Positions 37,624 to 46,733 of a DNA stretch of 64,000 bases are shown here, in pieces; position 1 is the stretch's first letter, and each line of letters opens with the position of its first letter. Both the position numbers and the translations under genes were made by a program. The stretch is taken from contig NZ_CADEPL010000052.1 in NCBI RefSeq assembly GCF_902829295.1, positions 1-64,000 on the forward strand, written 5' to 3'. The stretch is from Vogesella oryzae. GTDB taxonomy: Bacteria; Pseudomonadota; Gammaproteobacteria; Burkholderiales; Chromobacteriaceae. Under the pieces are notes generated by a model. That model did not search any database, was not told the DNA's origin, and was given only the letters and a program-made list of their open reading frames with translations.

Positions 37624-38529
37624 ATGAAAGCCTTGCCGCCCCTCGCCGCGCTGCGCAGTTTCGAAGCCGTTGCCCGCCTGGGTGGCATTACCCGTGCCGC
37701 CGGCGAACTGCACGTTACCCACTCCGCTATCAGTCAGCAGATCCGCCTGCTGGAAGAGCTGCTGGGAGTGACCTTGTTCATGCGCGAAGGCCGCGGGCTG
37801 CGGCTTACCGAAGAAGGCCGCTTCTACGCGCTGCAGATCCGCTCCGGCCTGGCGGAACTGAGCGAAGCCACCCGGCTGGTGCAGGCGCGCCCGCGCGAGG
37901 GCGATCTGGCGGTGGCGGTGCTGCCGTCGTTCGGTTCGCAGTGGCTGCTGCCGCGGCTGCACCGCTTCCAGGCGCTGTACCCGCGCTACCGGGTGAGCAT
38001 CCGCGCCAGCCTGGACATTCTCGATCTGCGTCAGGGGCTGGTGGATGTCGGCATCCGCATCGGTCAGGGAGACTGGGAGGGGCTGCAGCAGCAGAAGCTG
38101 TTCGACGACGAATTGCTGATGGTGGCGGCGCCGACTTTCAACGGCGGCAATTTGCCGCAGACGCCGCAGCAAGTGATGGCCGGGCCACTGATCCGCTCGG
38201 TGGAAAGCTGGCAGCCATGGTGCCAGCTGGCCGGCATCGAGGAGCCGGGCGAGGCCTGGCTGTGGATCAACGATTCCAACCTGATCCTGGAGATGGTGCG
38301 CCAGGGGCAGGGCATTACCCTGGAGCGGCGCAGCCTGGTGCAGCGCGACCTGGAAGCCGGCCGGCTGGTGCAGCTGACCGGCATCGTGGCGCCGTATCCC
38401 TATCCGTGCTGGCTGGTGTGGCCGCCGCGCGAAAGCTCGCGCTACAAGCAGGAAATCTTCGCCGCCTGGCTGCAGCAGGAGGTGGCCGACTACCTGGCCA
38501 CGCTGCCGACAGCGGCCAGCAAGCGCTAG
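37624..38529 (+). CDS. LysR-family regulator, GcvA-like
   Basis: A 301-residue LysR regulator with the GcvA-type start LPPLAALRSFEAVARLGGITRAAGELHVTHSAISQQIR and effector domain FGSQWLLPRLHRFQALYPRYRV. The ATG at 37624 is used; the open frame begins upstream at a TTG. The 92-bp spacer to the DUF2917-GST pair is AT-rich and contains GTAGTGTTGCTACTA, a possible operator. It probably regulates that pair. Confidence 0.92.
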   Translation: MKALPPLAALRSFEAVARLGGITRAAGELHVTHSAISQQIRLLEELLGVTLFMREGRGLRLTEEGRFYALQIRSGLAELSEATRLVQARPREGDLAVAVLPSFGSQWLLPRLHRFQALYPRYRVSIRASLDILDLRQGLVDVGIRIGQGDWEGLQQQKLFDDELLMVAAPTFNGGNLPQTPQQVMAGPLIRSVESWQPWCQLAGIEEPGEAWLWINDSNLILEMVRQGQGITLERRSLVQRDLEAGRLVQLTGIVAPYPYPCWLVWPPRESSRYKQEIFAAWLQQEVADYLATLPTAASKR

Positions 38530-38610
38530 CCATTGCGTCAAGCGGTGTTGGCCGCATTTTCAGCAAATATCTATCGCAACGGCGCCTGTTCTGCGCTACC
38601 GTGTCGCCCC

Positions 38611-39207
38611 ATGAAGATCACCCGCCATATTCCCCGCGACGAAATCAAGACCCTGCCGCTGTTTGCCGGCTTGTCACTGTCGCAAATCACCCTGGTGCAG
38701 GACGAAGCGATGTTGGCCGCGGCCGCCGAGCGGCTGGCCGGCGAGCCGGTACTGGGTTTCGATACCGAGTCGCGGCCAACCTTTCACAAGGGGCAGAAGC
38801 CTACCGGTCCGCATCTGGTGCAGCTGGCTACTGCCGATCATGCCTGGCTGTTTCCCTTGGGCGAGGGGGCGATGCCGCCAGCTTTGGCCGCCTTGCTGGC
38901 CCGCCCCGGCTTGACGCTGGCGGGTTTCGACTTGAGCTCGGACCGCGCGCACCTGAAGAACCGTTTCGGCGTGACCGACCTGCGCCTGCTGGACATCGGC
39001 AACCTGTTCCAGTGTGAAGACAAGCGGCTGACCATCGGCGCGGTGCAGGCGGTGGCGCAGCTGTTCGGCCAGTACTTCCGCAAGTCGAAGAAGGTGTCCA
39101 CCTCCAACTGGTCGCTGCGTACCCTGAGCGAGGCGCAGCAACTGTATGCGGCCAACGATGCCTGGGTCGCCTTCCGGGTGTGGCAGGCGTTGCAGCCGGC
39201 AGGCTGA
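38611..39207 (+). CDS. 3'-5' exonuclease (DEDD superfamily)
   Basis: A 198-residue ribonuclease-D-like single-domain exonuclease. The metal motifs are GFDTES (Exo I), LAGFDLSSDRAHLKN (Exo II) and YAANDAWVAFRVW (Exo III, Tyr four before Asp, so the DEDDy type). It lacks the HRDC domains of RNase D. DNA or RNA substrate unknown. The start at 38611 gives MKITRHIPRDEI; the frame upstream is not conserved-looking. It contains three dispersed nonamers. Confidence 0.9.
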   Translation: MKITRHIPRDEIKTLPLFAGLSLSQITLVQDEAMLAAAAERLAGEPVLGFDTESRPTFHKGQKPTGPHLVQLATADHAWLFPLGEGAMPPALAALLARPGLTLAGFDLSSDRAHLKNRFGVTDLRLLDIGNLFQCEDKRLTIGAVQAVAQLFGQYFRKSKKVSTSNWSLRTLSEAQQLYAANDAWVAFRVWQALQPAG

Positions 39208-39305
39208 GCCCCGGCACTGGCGGCAGGTGAAGCGGCGGGCGAATCGTGGTAGTCTCTGCGCCCTGCCGCGTGGCGGAATCCCTTTTGTAATCACCGAGTT
39301 CCCGC

Positions 39306-40709
39306 ATGCTGTTTGACCGTCCCATCGCCATTGTCGACCTGGAAACCACCGGCGGCCACATCACCCGCGACCGTATCACCGAGGTTGGCCTCATCCTGAT
39401 CGACGGCGGGCAGGTGGAACGCTTCGACATGCTGGTCAACCCGCAGCAGCACATTCCGCCGTTCATCGAGGAGATGACCGGCATCAGCAACGACATGGTG
39501 GCGACGGCGCCGCCGTTTGCCGAAGTGGCGGAGCAGCTGTTGGCCAGGCTGCAGGGGCGGTTGTTCATCGCCCACAATGTGCGTTTCGACTACGGCTTCC
39601 TGAAAAACGAATTCAAGCGTGCCGGCATCAAGTTCCGCAGCGAGGTGCTGTGCACCGTCAAGCTGTCGCGCAAGCTCTATCCGCAGCACTACAAGCACAA
39701 TCTGGACAGCATCATCCAGCGCCATGAAATCCAGTTGCCGTCCCGCCACCGCGCGATGGCCGATGCCGAGGCGCTGTACCAGTTTCTGGGGCAGTCGCTG
39801 GCCAATCTCGGGCGCGAGGCGGTGGAGGCGGCGGCCAGCGAGCTGATGGCGCAGTCGACGGTGCCGCCGGGTATGGACCCTGAGCTGCTGGAGCAGCTAC
39901 CGGATGTCGCCGGCGTTTACGCTCTGTACGGCGAACATGACCTGCCGCTGTACGTGGGCAAGAGCAGCAACCTGCGCAACCGCATTCTGGCGCACTATGG
40001 CAGCGGCCAACCGTCGCACAAGGAAGTCCGCCTCAGCCAGCAGATCAAGCGGGTGGCGTGGCATGAGACCATCGGCGAGTTCGGCGCCCAGCTGCTGGAG
40101 CTGGAGCTGGTCAAATCGCTGCAGCCTATCCACAACCCGCGCGGCCGGCTGGAGCAGGAGCTGTGCTCGATCCAGTTGCAGCAGGGCGGCAGCGGATTCC
40201 TGCTGCCGAAGCTGGTGAATGCCGCCGATGTCGATTTCTCGCAGCTATCCGGCTTGTACGGCTTGTTCCGCAGCCAGAAAGAAGCCAAGAAGGCGCTGAC
40301 CGAGGTGTGCGAGTTCAATGGCCTGTGCCAGACCTGCCTGCAACTGGAAAAGCGCGGTGCGCGCAAGGGGGCCTGTTTTGCGCACCAGCGCGGCCGCTGC
40401 AAGGGCGCCTGCATCGGCAAGGAGGATGCGGGCGAGCACAATATCCGCCTGCTGCATGCCCTGTCGCGGTTGCAGCTGAAAGCATGGCCGTATGCCGGCA
40501 AGGTAGCGGTGCGCGAGACCGATCCGGTCAGCGGCGAGTGGGAGGAGTTCCTGTTCGATCGCTGGTGTTATCTGGGGTCGCGCCGCGCCGACAGCGAGCG
40601 GCTGGAGGCCAAGCCGCGCTTCGATCACGATGTCTACAAGCTGCTGGCGGCATTCCTCAAGAAACCGCAGGACAATGCGCAGCTGCTGGAACTGCCCACC
40701 GCGGTCTGA
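39306..40709 (+). CDS. DnaQ-like exonuclease fused to GIY-YIG (Cho/UvrC-like) nuclease
   Basis: A 467-residue two-nuclease protein. Residues 1-170 are a DnaQ-like DEDDh exonuclease (D11 and E13 in IVDLETTG, AHNVRFDYGFLKNEF, and H148/D153 in RHRAMADAEALY). Residues 200-285 are a GIY-YIG endonuclease like UvrC-N or Cho (GVYALYGEHDLPLYVGKSSNLRNRILAHY). Residues 335-369 hold six Cys (335, 341, 344, 357, 365, 369) and resemble the Cys-rich part of UvrC. The fusion suggests repair incision coupled to resection; this architecture is known in betaproteobacteria, with little direct biochemistry that I know of. Confidence 0.92.
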   Translation: MLFDRPIAIVDLETTGGHITRDRITEVGLILIDGGQVERFDMLVNPQQHIPPFIEEMTGISNDMVATAPPFAEVAEQLLARLQGRLFIAHNVRFDYGFLKNEFKRAGIKFRSEVLCTVKLSRKLYPQHYKHNLDSIIQRHEIQLPSRHRAMADAEALYQFLGQSLANLGREAVEAAASELMAQSTVPPGMDPELLEQLPDVAGVYALYGEHDLPLYVGKSSNLRNRILAHYGSGQPSHKEVRLSQQIKRVAWHETIGEFGAQLLELELVKSLQPIHNPRGRLEQELCSIQLQQGGSGFLLPKLVNAADVDFSQLSGLYGLFRSQKEAKKALTEVCEFNGLCQTCLQLEKRGARKGACFAHQRGRCKGACIGKEDAGEHNIRLLHALSRLQLKAWPYAGKVAVRETDPVSGEWEEFLFDRWCYLGSRRADSERLEAKPRFDHDVYKLLAAFLKKPQDNAQLLELPTAV

Positions 40710-40734
40710 TTGGCAGAACGAGTGTTGCAAGCAA

Positions 40735-40757
40735 AACGCCCGCGTAAAGCGGGCGTT
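40735..40757. terminator. bidirectional terminator between the nuclease and motor genes
   Basis: AACGCCCGC (40735-40743) pairs with GCGGGCGTT (40749-40757) around GTAAA. A short T run follows on the minus strand. It lies between convergent genes. Confidence 0.8.
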
Positions 40758-40780
40758 GTCATTTGGCTGGCTGGCGCGGT

Positions 40781-41530
40781 TCAGTCGGTAATGGCCTGGA
40801 AGCCGCGCAGGCGCGCTTCGATCTGGCGCGGGTTCTCGCCACTGGCAATGGCGACGATGCCCTCGATGACCAGCTCGCGCGCGGTGCTTTCCAGCGTGAT
40901 CAGATGCTTGAGCTTCTGCGCCATCGGCAGGAACAGCAGGTTGGCCGCACCGACGCCGTAGACGGTGGCGACAAAGGCCACGGCAATGCCGCCGCCGAGC
41001 TTGGAAGGGTCGGACAGGTTTTCCATCACGTGGATCAGCCCCAGAACCGCGCCCAGAATGCCCATGGTCGGCGAGTAGCCGCCGGCGGATTCCCAGATCT
41101 TGGCGGCCAGCTTGCGGGAGTGCTCGTGGGCTTCCAGTTCCACTTCCAGCACATCGCGGATCATCTGCGGCTCGCCGCCGTCCACCAGCAACTGCAAGGC
41201 TTTCTTGGTAAACGGGTCGTGCTGCGCGTTGAGGTAGCCTTCCAGCGCCAAGAGGCCGCTACGGCGCGAGGTGTTGCTCCAGCCGACGATGTCGCGAATC
41301 TGCTTTTCGAACTCGAAGTTGGGCGGCATGAACACCCACTTGCTCATCAGCAAGCCGGTCATGAACTGGCGCGGGGTGGATTGCAGCATCACCGCACTGG
41401 CGGTGCCGCCGATGACGATAAGAAAGGCCGTGACCTGAATCAGCGAGGCGATGTGACCGCCTTCCAGTGCCTGACCGGCCAGAATGGCGGTCAGCCCGCC
41501 CAGAATGGCGACAAAACTGATCTTGTCCAA
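40781..41530 (-). CDS. flagellar motor stator protein, MotA/PomA (MotC) family
   Basis: A 249-residue stator subunit of the short MotC/PomA type (E. coli MotA is 295). Four membrane segments are visible (about 4-22, 30-50, 150-175, 185-205), with ESAGGYSPTMGILGAVLGLIHVM and VAFVATVYGVGAANLLFLP around the conserved Pro and channel residues. It is the last gene of the flhB-fliA cluster, 44 nt after fliA. Its expected partner MotB/MotD is not downstream: a terminator and a convergent nuclease gene are there instead. Confidence 0.92.
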   Translation of the reverse strand: MDKISFVAILGGLTAILAGQALEGGHIASLIQVTAFLIVIGGTASAVMLQSTPRQFMTGLLMSKWVFMPPNFEFEKQIRDIVGWSNTSRRSGLLALEGYLNAQHDPFTKKALQLLVDGGEPQMIRDVLEVELEAHEHSRKLAAKIWESAGGYSPTMGILGAVLGLIHVMENLSDPSKLGGGIAVAFVATVYGVGAANLLFLPMAQKLKHLITLESTARELVIEGIVAIASGENPRQIEARLRGFQAITD

Positions 41531-41574
41531 GATGTAGGGTTCCGTTTACTGGCGGCGCAAAAAGGTTGGCCGCA

Positions 41575-42321
41575 TCAAGTCCAGTCGCGCAGGCGGCTGC
41601 GCAGGCGGGTAACCGCCTGGCTGTGCAGCTGGCAGACGCGCGATTCGGAGACGCCAAGTACGGCGCCAATTTCTTTCAGGTTCAACTCTTGTTCGTAATA
41701 CAGGCTCATCACCAGCTGGTCCCGCTCCGGCAATAGCTTGATGGCTTCCACCAGCGCATTGCGGAACGCCGCGCTGGCCAGGATGTCGGCCGGCTCGTGG
41801 CTATTCTCGTCCACCACGTTTTCTACGTGCTGGCCGCTGCTGTTGCCTTCGTCATCCTCGAAATCGGAAAAATGCACCAGGCTGATGCCGCGGCAGTCAC
41901 CCAGCATTTCCTGGTACTGCTCCAGGGGCAACGCCATGAACTCGGCAATTTCGCTTTCCAGCGGCGGACGTCCCAGCTGCTGTTCCAGCGTGTTGATCGC
42001 GGCCTCGATCTGGCGCGAGTTGCGCCGGGTCTGGCGCGGCATCCAGTCTTCGCGGCGCAGCTCGTCCAGCATGGCGCCACGGATGCGCTGGCTGGCGAAG
42101 GTCTCGAATTGCACGCCCTGGCTGGCATCGAACTGTTTGGCGGCTTCCATCAGGCCGATGATGCCGACCTGGATCAGGTCATTGATATCGACACTGGCCG
42201 GCAGACGCGCGACCAGCATGCTGGCCAGCTTTTTCACCAGCGGGGTGTGCTGTTCGATGTCGATCTGTTCGCGCGTGGCGGCAACCTGGGCGTAGGCGCG
42301 TATTTTATGGGGGGCTGCCAT
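41575..42321 (-). CDS. fliA: flagellar RNA polymerase sigma factor 28
   Basis: FliA directs late flagellar promoters. The 248-residue protein has sigma region 2 (HTPLVKKLASMLVARLPASVDINDLIQVGIIGLMEAAKQFD, RIRGAMLDELRREDW), region 3 and region 4 (LPERDQLVMSLYYEQELNLKEIGAVLGVSESRVCQLHSQA). It starts 1 nt after the flhG stop, and no flgM gene is in the window. A nonamer copy sits directly behind its stop. Confidence 0.96.
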   Translation of the reverse strand: MAAPHKIRAYAQVAATREQIDIEQHTPLVKKLASMLVARLPASVDINDLIQVGIIGLMEAAKQFDASQGVQFETFASQRIRGAMLDELRREDWMPRQTRRNSRQIEAAINTLEQQLGRPPLESEIAEFMALPLEQYQEMLGDCRGISLVHFSDFEDDEGNSSGQHVENVVDENSHEPADILASAAFRNALVEAIKLLPERDQLVMSLYYEQELNLKEIGAVLGVSESRVCQLHSQAVTRLRSRLRDWT

Positions 42322-42322
42322 G

Positions 42323-43183
42323 TCAGCTTCCTGTCAGATCTGCGAGCGATTTGGTGGTCATCAGCAAGTGTTCCAGATAGCTGGCCCGCTGCGTGGTGCT
42401 GTCTGGCGCATGCCAGCGCGGCAGCATTTGCGCCAGCTGGCGGCAGGCCTGTGCCGCCTCGCTGTCGGCAAAAGCCTCTACCGTGGGGCGGCGCAGGGTC
42501 TGGCTTTTACGCACGGTGCTGTCCTGCGGGACGAAGCCTACCCAGCGCAGCGCCACCGACAGGTAGTCGCCGGCCACGCCGCTAAGACGGTTGAACACGG
42601 CCTGCGCTTCGTCGAAATCGCTGGCACGGTTGACCAGTACATTGAAGCGCCGGCGGGCGTAATCGCCAGCCAGCCGCTTAAGGGCAGCATAGCCCTGGGT
42701 GAGGCTGTCGGCATCCGGGCTGAGCACCAGCACCAGATTGTCGGCAATACACAGCGGCGCCGGGTCATCGGTCAGGGCGGGGGCATCGATCAACAGCACG
42801 CTGTTGTCGGCTTCCAGCGCCGCGAATTCGCTGGCCAGCCGTCGCCATAACCGCGGCGACATGCGGGTGCGTTCCTCGCTGCTGGCGACCAGATTGACCA
42901 GGTTCAGGCCATAGCGGTTGTTAACCAGCAGGTCGCTGACACCGCCCAGACTGATGGCAAGGCTGGCAAAACTGGCACTGGTGGGCAAACCCAGCCGGCG
43001 GGCCTGATGGTTGCCCGGCTGGTGCTCTACCAGCAGCGGACGTTGGCCGCTCATGGCCAGCGCGGCGGTCAGTTCGCCCACCACGGTGCTGACGCCACTG
43101 CCTTCGCCACCGAAAAAGGCAAACGAAGGCGGGTAGTGGGATTGCGCGCGAGCCTGGCGCAGGCTGGAGGCTTGATCGCTCAT
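42323..43183 (-). CDS. flhG: FlhG (MinD/ParA-like) protein with degenerate ATP-binding site
   Basis: A 286-residue MinD-fold protein in the position of FlhG/FleN, which limits flagellar number with FlhF. The overall fold is visible (LTAALAMSGQRPLLVEHQPG, SVLLIDAPALTDDPAPLCIADNLVLVLSPDADSLTQGYAALKRL, FNVLVNRASDFDEA). The deviant Walker A, normally GKGGVGKT, is GEGSGVST (26-33), so both conserved lysines are gone, and the usual DAD at the end of the next strand is EHQ. It therefore probably does not bind ATP in the usual way. It lies between flhF (4 nt gap) and fliA. Confidence 0.9.
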   Translation of the reverse strand: MSDQASSLRQARAQSHYPPSFAFFGGEGSGVSTVVGELTAALAMSGQRPLLVEHQPGNHQARRLGLPTSASFASLAISLGGVSDLLVNNRYGLNLVNLVASSEERTRMSPRLWRRLASEFAALEADNSVLLIDAPALTDDPAPLCIADNLVLVLSPDADSLTQGYAALKRLAGDYARRRFNVLVNRASDFDEAQAVFNRLSGVAGDYLSVALRWVGFVPQDSTVRKSQTLRRPTVEAFADSEAAQACRQLAQMLPRWHAPDSTTQRASYLEHLLMTTKSLADLTGS

Positions 43184-43187
43184 GTTG

Positions 43188-44627
43188 TCAGCCCAGCCAG
43201 CCGGATTGTGCGGCGTTGACGAGATTCAGCTCGTCACCGGACGGGCTGAACGGCGAGTGTTGCTGGGCGGCGCGCAAGGCGCGGTCGATCAGCAGCTCGG
43301 CATGCGCAGCGTGGATATCTTCCGGCACGCGCTGGCCGTTGGTGACATAGAACAGGCGCAGCCGGTTGCGGATCACTACATCCAGGCTGGGGCCCAATGC
43401 CAGGGCTTCGTCAATTTTGGAGACGATGGCGCCGGTCAGACCCTCGCCCTTGTAGTGGCGTACCACGTCTTCCAGGGTATGGCCGTCGGCGTTGGCGGCC
43501 AGCAGCAGCAACCGTTGTACCGGCCGGCCGGCTTGCTTGAACATTTCCAGCTGGCTTTGTACCCGCGCATCGCGCTGGCTCATGCCCACGGTGTCGATCA
43601 GTACGATCTTGCGCGGGGTGAGGTCGGCCAGCGTCAGTTGCAGGTCACCTTCGTTCTGTACCGAGAACACCGGTACCCCGAGAATCTTGCCGTAAATGCG
43701 CAGTTGGTCCTGTGCGCCGATACGGTAGGTATCGGTAGTGATCAGTGCCACGTTCTGTGCGCCATGGCGCATGGTGGCACGTGCGGCCAACTTGGCCACG
43801 GTAGTGGTCTTGCCGACACCGGTGGGGCCGACCAGGGCATAGATGCCGCCGGCTTCGATCGGGTCGTGCTGCGGGTCCATGCACTTCAGGTTGTGGATCA
43901 ACGCCGAGCGCGCCCACTTCTGCGCGATTTCGCCATCGTATTGTGGCGGCAGTTTCTGGGTGAGCTGGCGGATCAGCGTCGAGCTGAAGCCGGCGGTCAG
44001 CAGGTGGCGGAACAGTTCGGCGCGATTGGGGGTGCGCTGCTCCATGTCCGACCAGGCAAAACCGGCCAGCTGGCTTTGCAGCAGGCTGCGCAGCTGCTTG
44101 ATCTCGTCGCTGATCTGCTTGAGTTCCTGCTGCATCTGCTCGCGTTCGGCATCCGTTTCCGCCGCATTGCTGCTGCGCGGCGGCGAGGAGGGGGCGGCTG
44201 CCGGTCGCCGGTTGCTTTGCTGTACATGCTCCAGAAACGGCTGCGGCTGGTTGCGTGCCGGTTCTGGTTGCGGCGGAGGCGTGGGCGGCGGCGGTGGTGC
44301 CGGCGGCTCTTCCAGCGGCTCCACCGGCATGGCGTAGGTGCGCGCCAGCGCGCGGTTCACGGCCGGCGCGTTGCTGCTGCCACTACCGCTGGGCGGGGCA
44401 GGGTTGGCCGCAGGCTGCTGCGCAGTGTTGCGCGGCGGCTTGGGCTGGGATTGTGGCGTGAGCGTGGTGGCAATCGCGGATACGTCAGCATCGGCAACCG
44501 CCATGATCTCTACCCCACCGCCCAACGTCGGGCGATTGGACAGGATCAACGCATCGGCGCCAAGTTCTTCCCGAACCTGGCGCAGTGCGTCGCGTGTAGT
44601 TTTGCCGTAGAACTTTCTGACGACCAT
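43188..44627 (-). CDS. flhF: flagellar biosynthesis protein FlhF (SRP-type GTPase)
   Basis: FlhF sets the cellular site of polar flagella. The 479-residue protein has the basic N domain (FYGKTTRDALRQVREELGADALILSNR), a long Pro-rich linker (about 60-160), and the NG GTPase domain with P-loop GPTGVGKT (267-274), TTDTYRIGAQDQL, DTVGMSQRDARV and SKIDEALALG. It is 6 nt from flhA and 4 nt from flhG in a tight operon. Confidence 0.95.
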   Translation of the reverse strand: MVVRKFYGKTTRDALRQVREELGADALILSNRPTLGGGVEIMAVADADVSAIATTLTPQSQPKPPRNTAQQPAANPAPPSGSGSSNAPAVNRALARTYAMPVEPLEEPPAPPPPPTPPPQPEPARNQPQPFLEHVQQSNRRPAAAPSSPPRSSNAAETDAEREQMQQELKQISDEIKQLRSLLQSQLAGFAWSDMEQRTPNRAELFRHLLTAGFSSTLIRQLTQKLPPQYDGEIAQKWARSALIHNLKCMDPQHDPIEAGGIYALVGPTGVGKTTTVAKLAARATMRHGAQNVALITTDTYRIGAQDQLRIYGKILGVPVFSVQNEGDLQLTLADLTPRKIVLIDTVGMSQRDARVQSQLEMFKQAGRPVQRLLLLAANADGHTLEDVVRHYKGEGLTGAIVSKIDEALALGPSLDVVIRNRLRLFYVTNGQRVPEDIHAAHAELLIDRALRAAQQHSPFSPSGDELNLVNAAQSGWLG

Positions 44628-44633
44628 TATGCG

Positions 44634-46727
44634 TTAGCCTTTGCTCCCCCCAATCACCGCAATTATACGAATGGATTTGCTGTCGGGTATCTCATTATGA
44701 GAAATGACCCGTAGTTGCGGCAGTGCCCGGCGCAAGAAGCGTGCCAAAAGCGGGCGCAATCCAGGCGGTGTGAGCAGAACCGGATTGTAACCCTGATTTT
44801 CAACATTCTCTGTCTGATGGGCAGCATTGGACAACAGATTCTCTGCAAGACCCGGTTCCAGCCCGCCGCCGGCCTTGCTGTTTACCGCCTGCATCAGGAT
44901 ATTTTCCAGTTGCGGCTCCAGCGTCATCAGTGGCAGTTCCTGTTCCCCAGGGAACAGCTGCTGCACGATGGCCCGCGATAGCGCGGTGCGTACGGCACTG
45001 GTCAGATCGTCGATATCCTGGGTGATGGCCACATGGTCGGCCAGGGTTTCGATGATGGTACGGAAGTCGCGCAGGTGGATGCCATCCAGCAGCAACTGCT
45101 GCAGCACTTTCTGCAGAATGCCGATCGGTACCACTTTGGGTACCAGGTCTTCGATCAGTTTCGGCGCTTCCTTGGCGACGTGCTCGATCAGGGCCTGTAC
45201 CTCTTCGCGGCCCAGCAGCTCGGCAGCATGGGTCTGCAGCAGGTTGGAGATATGGGTGGCGACCACGGTGCTGGTATCCACCACGGTGTAGCCAAGGTTC
45301 TGCGCTTCGTCGCGTTTGCTGGCATCGATCCAGATGGCCGGCAGGCCAAAGGCCGGATCGGTGGTCGGTGTACCTTGCAAGTCGCCGCTGACCTGGCCCG
45401 GATTGATGGCAAGGAACTGGCCGATATATGCCTCGCCATTGCCGATCTCCACCCCTTTTAGCAGGATGCGGTAGGCATTGGGACGGATCTCCAGGTTGTC
45501 GCGGATGTGGACCGGCGGCACCAGGAAGCCCAGCTCCTGCGCCATCTTCTTGCGGATACCGCGAATGCGGCGCAACAGTTCGCCATCCTGGTCGCGATCG
45601 ACCAGCGGAATCAGCCGGTAGCCAACTTCCAGCCCCAGCGCATCCACCGGCTGCACATCTTTCCAGCCCACCTCGGCCAGCGGCTGCTCCAGCACCGACG
45701 GTGGCGGTTGTTCGCCGGCTGGCGCCGCGGCAGCTGCCGTTTCCCGGCGCTGGCTGCTTTTTTCCAGCCAGCGGGCAGTACCGGCCAGCGCACCGGCAAT
45801 CATCAGGAACGCCAGGTGCGGCATGTTGGGAATCAGGCCCAGCAGGCCGATGACGCCGGCAGTGAGATACAGCACGGTCGGGCTGGCGAACAGTTGGCCG
45901 ACCAGTTGTTCCGAGATGCCTTTTTCGGTGCCGACGCGTGCCACCACCATACCGGCGGCAGTGGAGATGATCAGCGCCGGAATCTGGGCGACCAGACCGT
46001 CACCGATGGTCAGCAGGGTATAGGTTTCCGCGGCGGTGGCGACATCCAGATCATGCTGTACCACGCCGATGATCAGGCCGCCGACGATGTTGATCACCAT
46101 GATCAGGATGCCGGCCACGGCATCGCCACGTACGAACTTGGAGGCACCATCCATCGAGCCGAAGAAGTTGGCCTCTTCGGTGATCTTGGCACGGCGACGG
46201 CGGGCGTCGTCTTCGCCGATCAGGCCGGCATTCAGGTCGGCATCGATGGCCATCTGCTTGCCGGGCATCGCATCCAGGGTAAAGCGCGCCGACACTTCGG
46301 CGATACGGCCGGCACCCTTGGTGATGACCACGAAGTTGATGATGGTCAGGATCACGAACACCACGATACCGATGGTGATGTTGTCGCCGATCAGGAAGTG
46401 GGCGAACGACTCGATCACCGCACCGGCGGCACTGGTACCGGTATGACCTTGCAGCAGGATGATGCGGCTACTGGCGACGTTCAGCGACAGCCGCAGCAGG
46501 GTGGTAATCAGCAGCAGGGTCGGAAAGGACGAGAACTCCAGCGGTTCGCGCGTGTTCACCCCGACCATCAGCACGATGATGGAAATGGCAATGTTGAAGG
46601 TGAAGAAGATGTCGAGCAGCAGCGGTGGCAGCGGCAACACCATCATCGACAACACCAGCATGATCAGGATCGGACCTGCCAGGGTGTTGACGTCGATTTT
46701 CTTGAGCAGTTCGAGCAGCTTGTTCAT
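44634..46727 (-). CDS. flhA: flagellar biosynthesis protein FlhA
   Basis: Export-gate protein of the flagellar type III system, 697 residues. The N-terminal half has about eight membrane helices (LVLSMMVLPLPPLLLDIFFTFNIAISIIVLM and others) and the FHIPEP segment (FVVITKGAGRIAEVSARFTLDAMPGKQMAIDADLNAG). The C-terminal cytoplasmic domain reads GYRLIPLVDRDQDGELLRRIRGIRKKMAQELGF. It follows flhB by 6 nt on the same strand. Confidence 0.97.
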   Translation of the reverse strand: MNKLLELLKKIDVNTLAGPILIMLVLSMMVLPLPPLLLDIFFTFNIAISIIVLMVGVNTREPLEFSSFPTLLLITTLLRLSLNVASSRIILLQGHTGTSAAGAVIESFAHFLIGDNITIGIVVFVILTIINFVVITKGAGRIAEVSARFTLDAMPGKQMAIDADLNAGLIGEDDARRRRAKITEEANFFGSMDGASKFVRGDAVAGILIMVINIVGGLIIGVVQHDLDVATAAETYTLLTIGDGLVAQIPALIISTAAGMVVARVGTEKGISEQLVGQLFASPTVLYLTAGVIGLLGLIPNMPHLAFLMIAGALAGTARWLEKSSQRRETAAAAAPAGEQPPPSVLEQPLAEVGWKDVQPVDALGLEVGYRLIPLVDRDQDGELLRRIRGIRKKMAQELGFLVPPVHIRDNLEIRPNAYRILLKGVEIGNGEAYIGQFLAINPGQVSGDLQGTPTTDPAFGLPAIWIDASKRDEAQNLGYTVVDTSTVVATHISNLLQTHAAELLGREEVQALIEHVAKEAPKLIEDLVPKVVPIGILQKVLQQLLLDGIHLRDFRTIIETLADHVAITQDIDDLTSAVRTALSRAIVQQLFPGEQELPLMTLEPQLENILMQAVNSKAGGGLEPGLAENLLSNAAHQTENVENQGYNPVLLTPPGLRPLLARFLRRALPQLRVISHNEIPDSKSIRIIAVIGGSKG

Positions 46728-46733
46728 GCCTCG

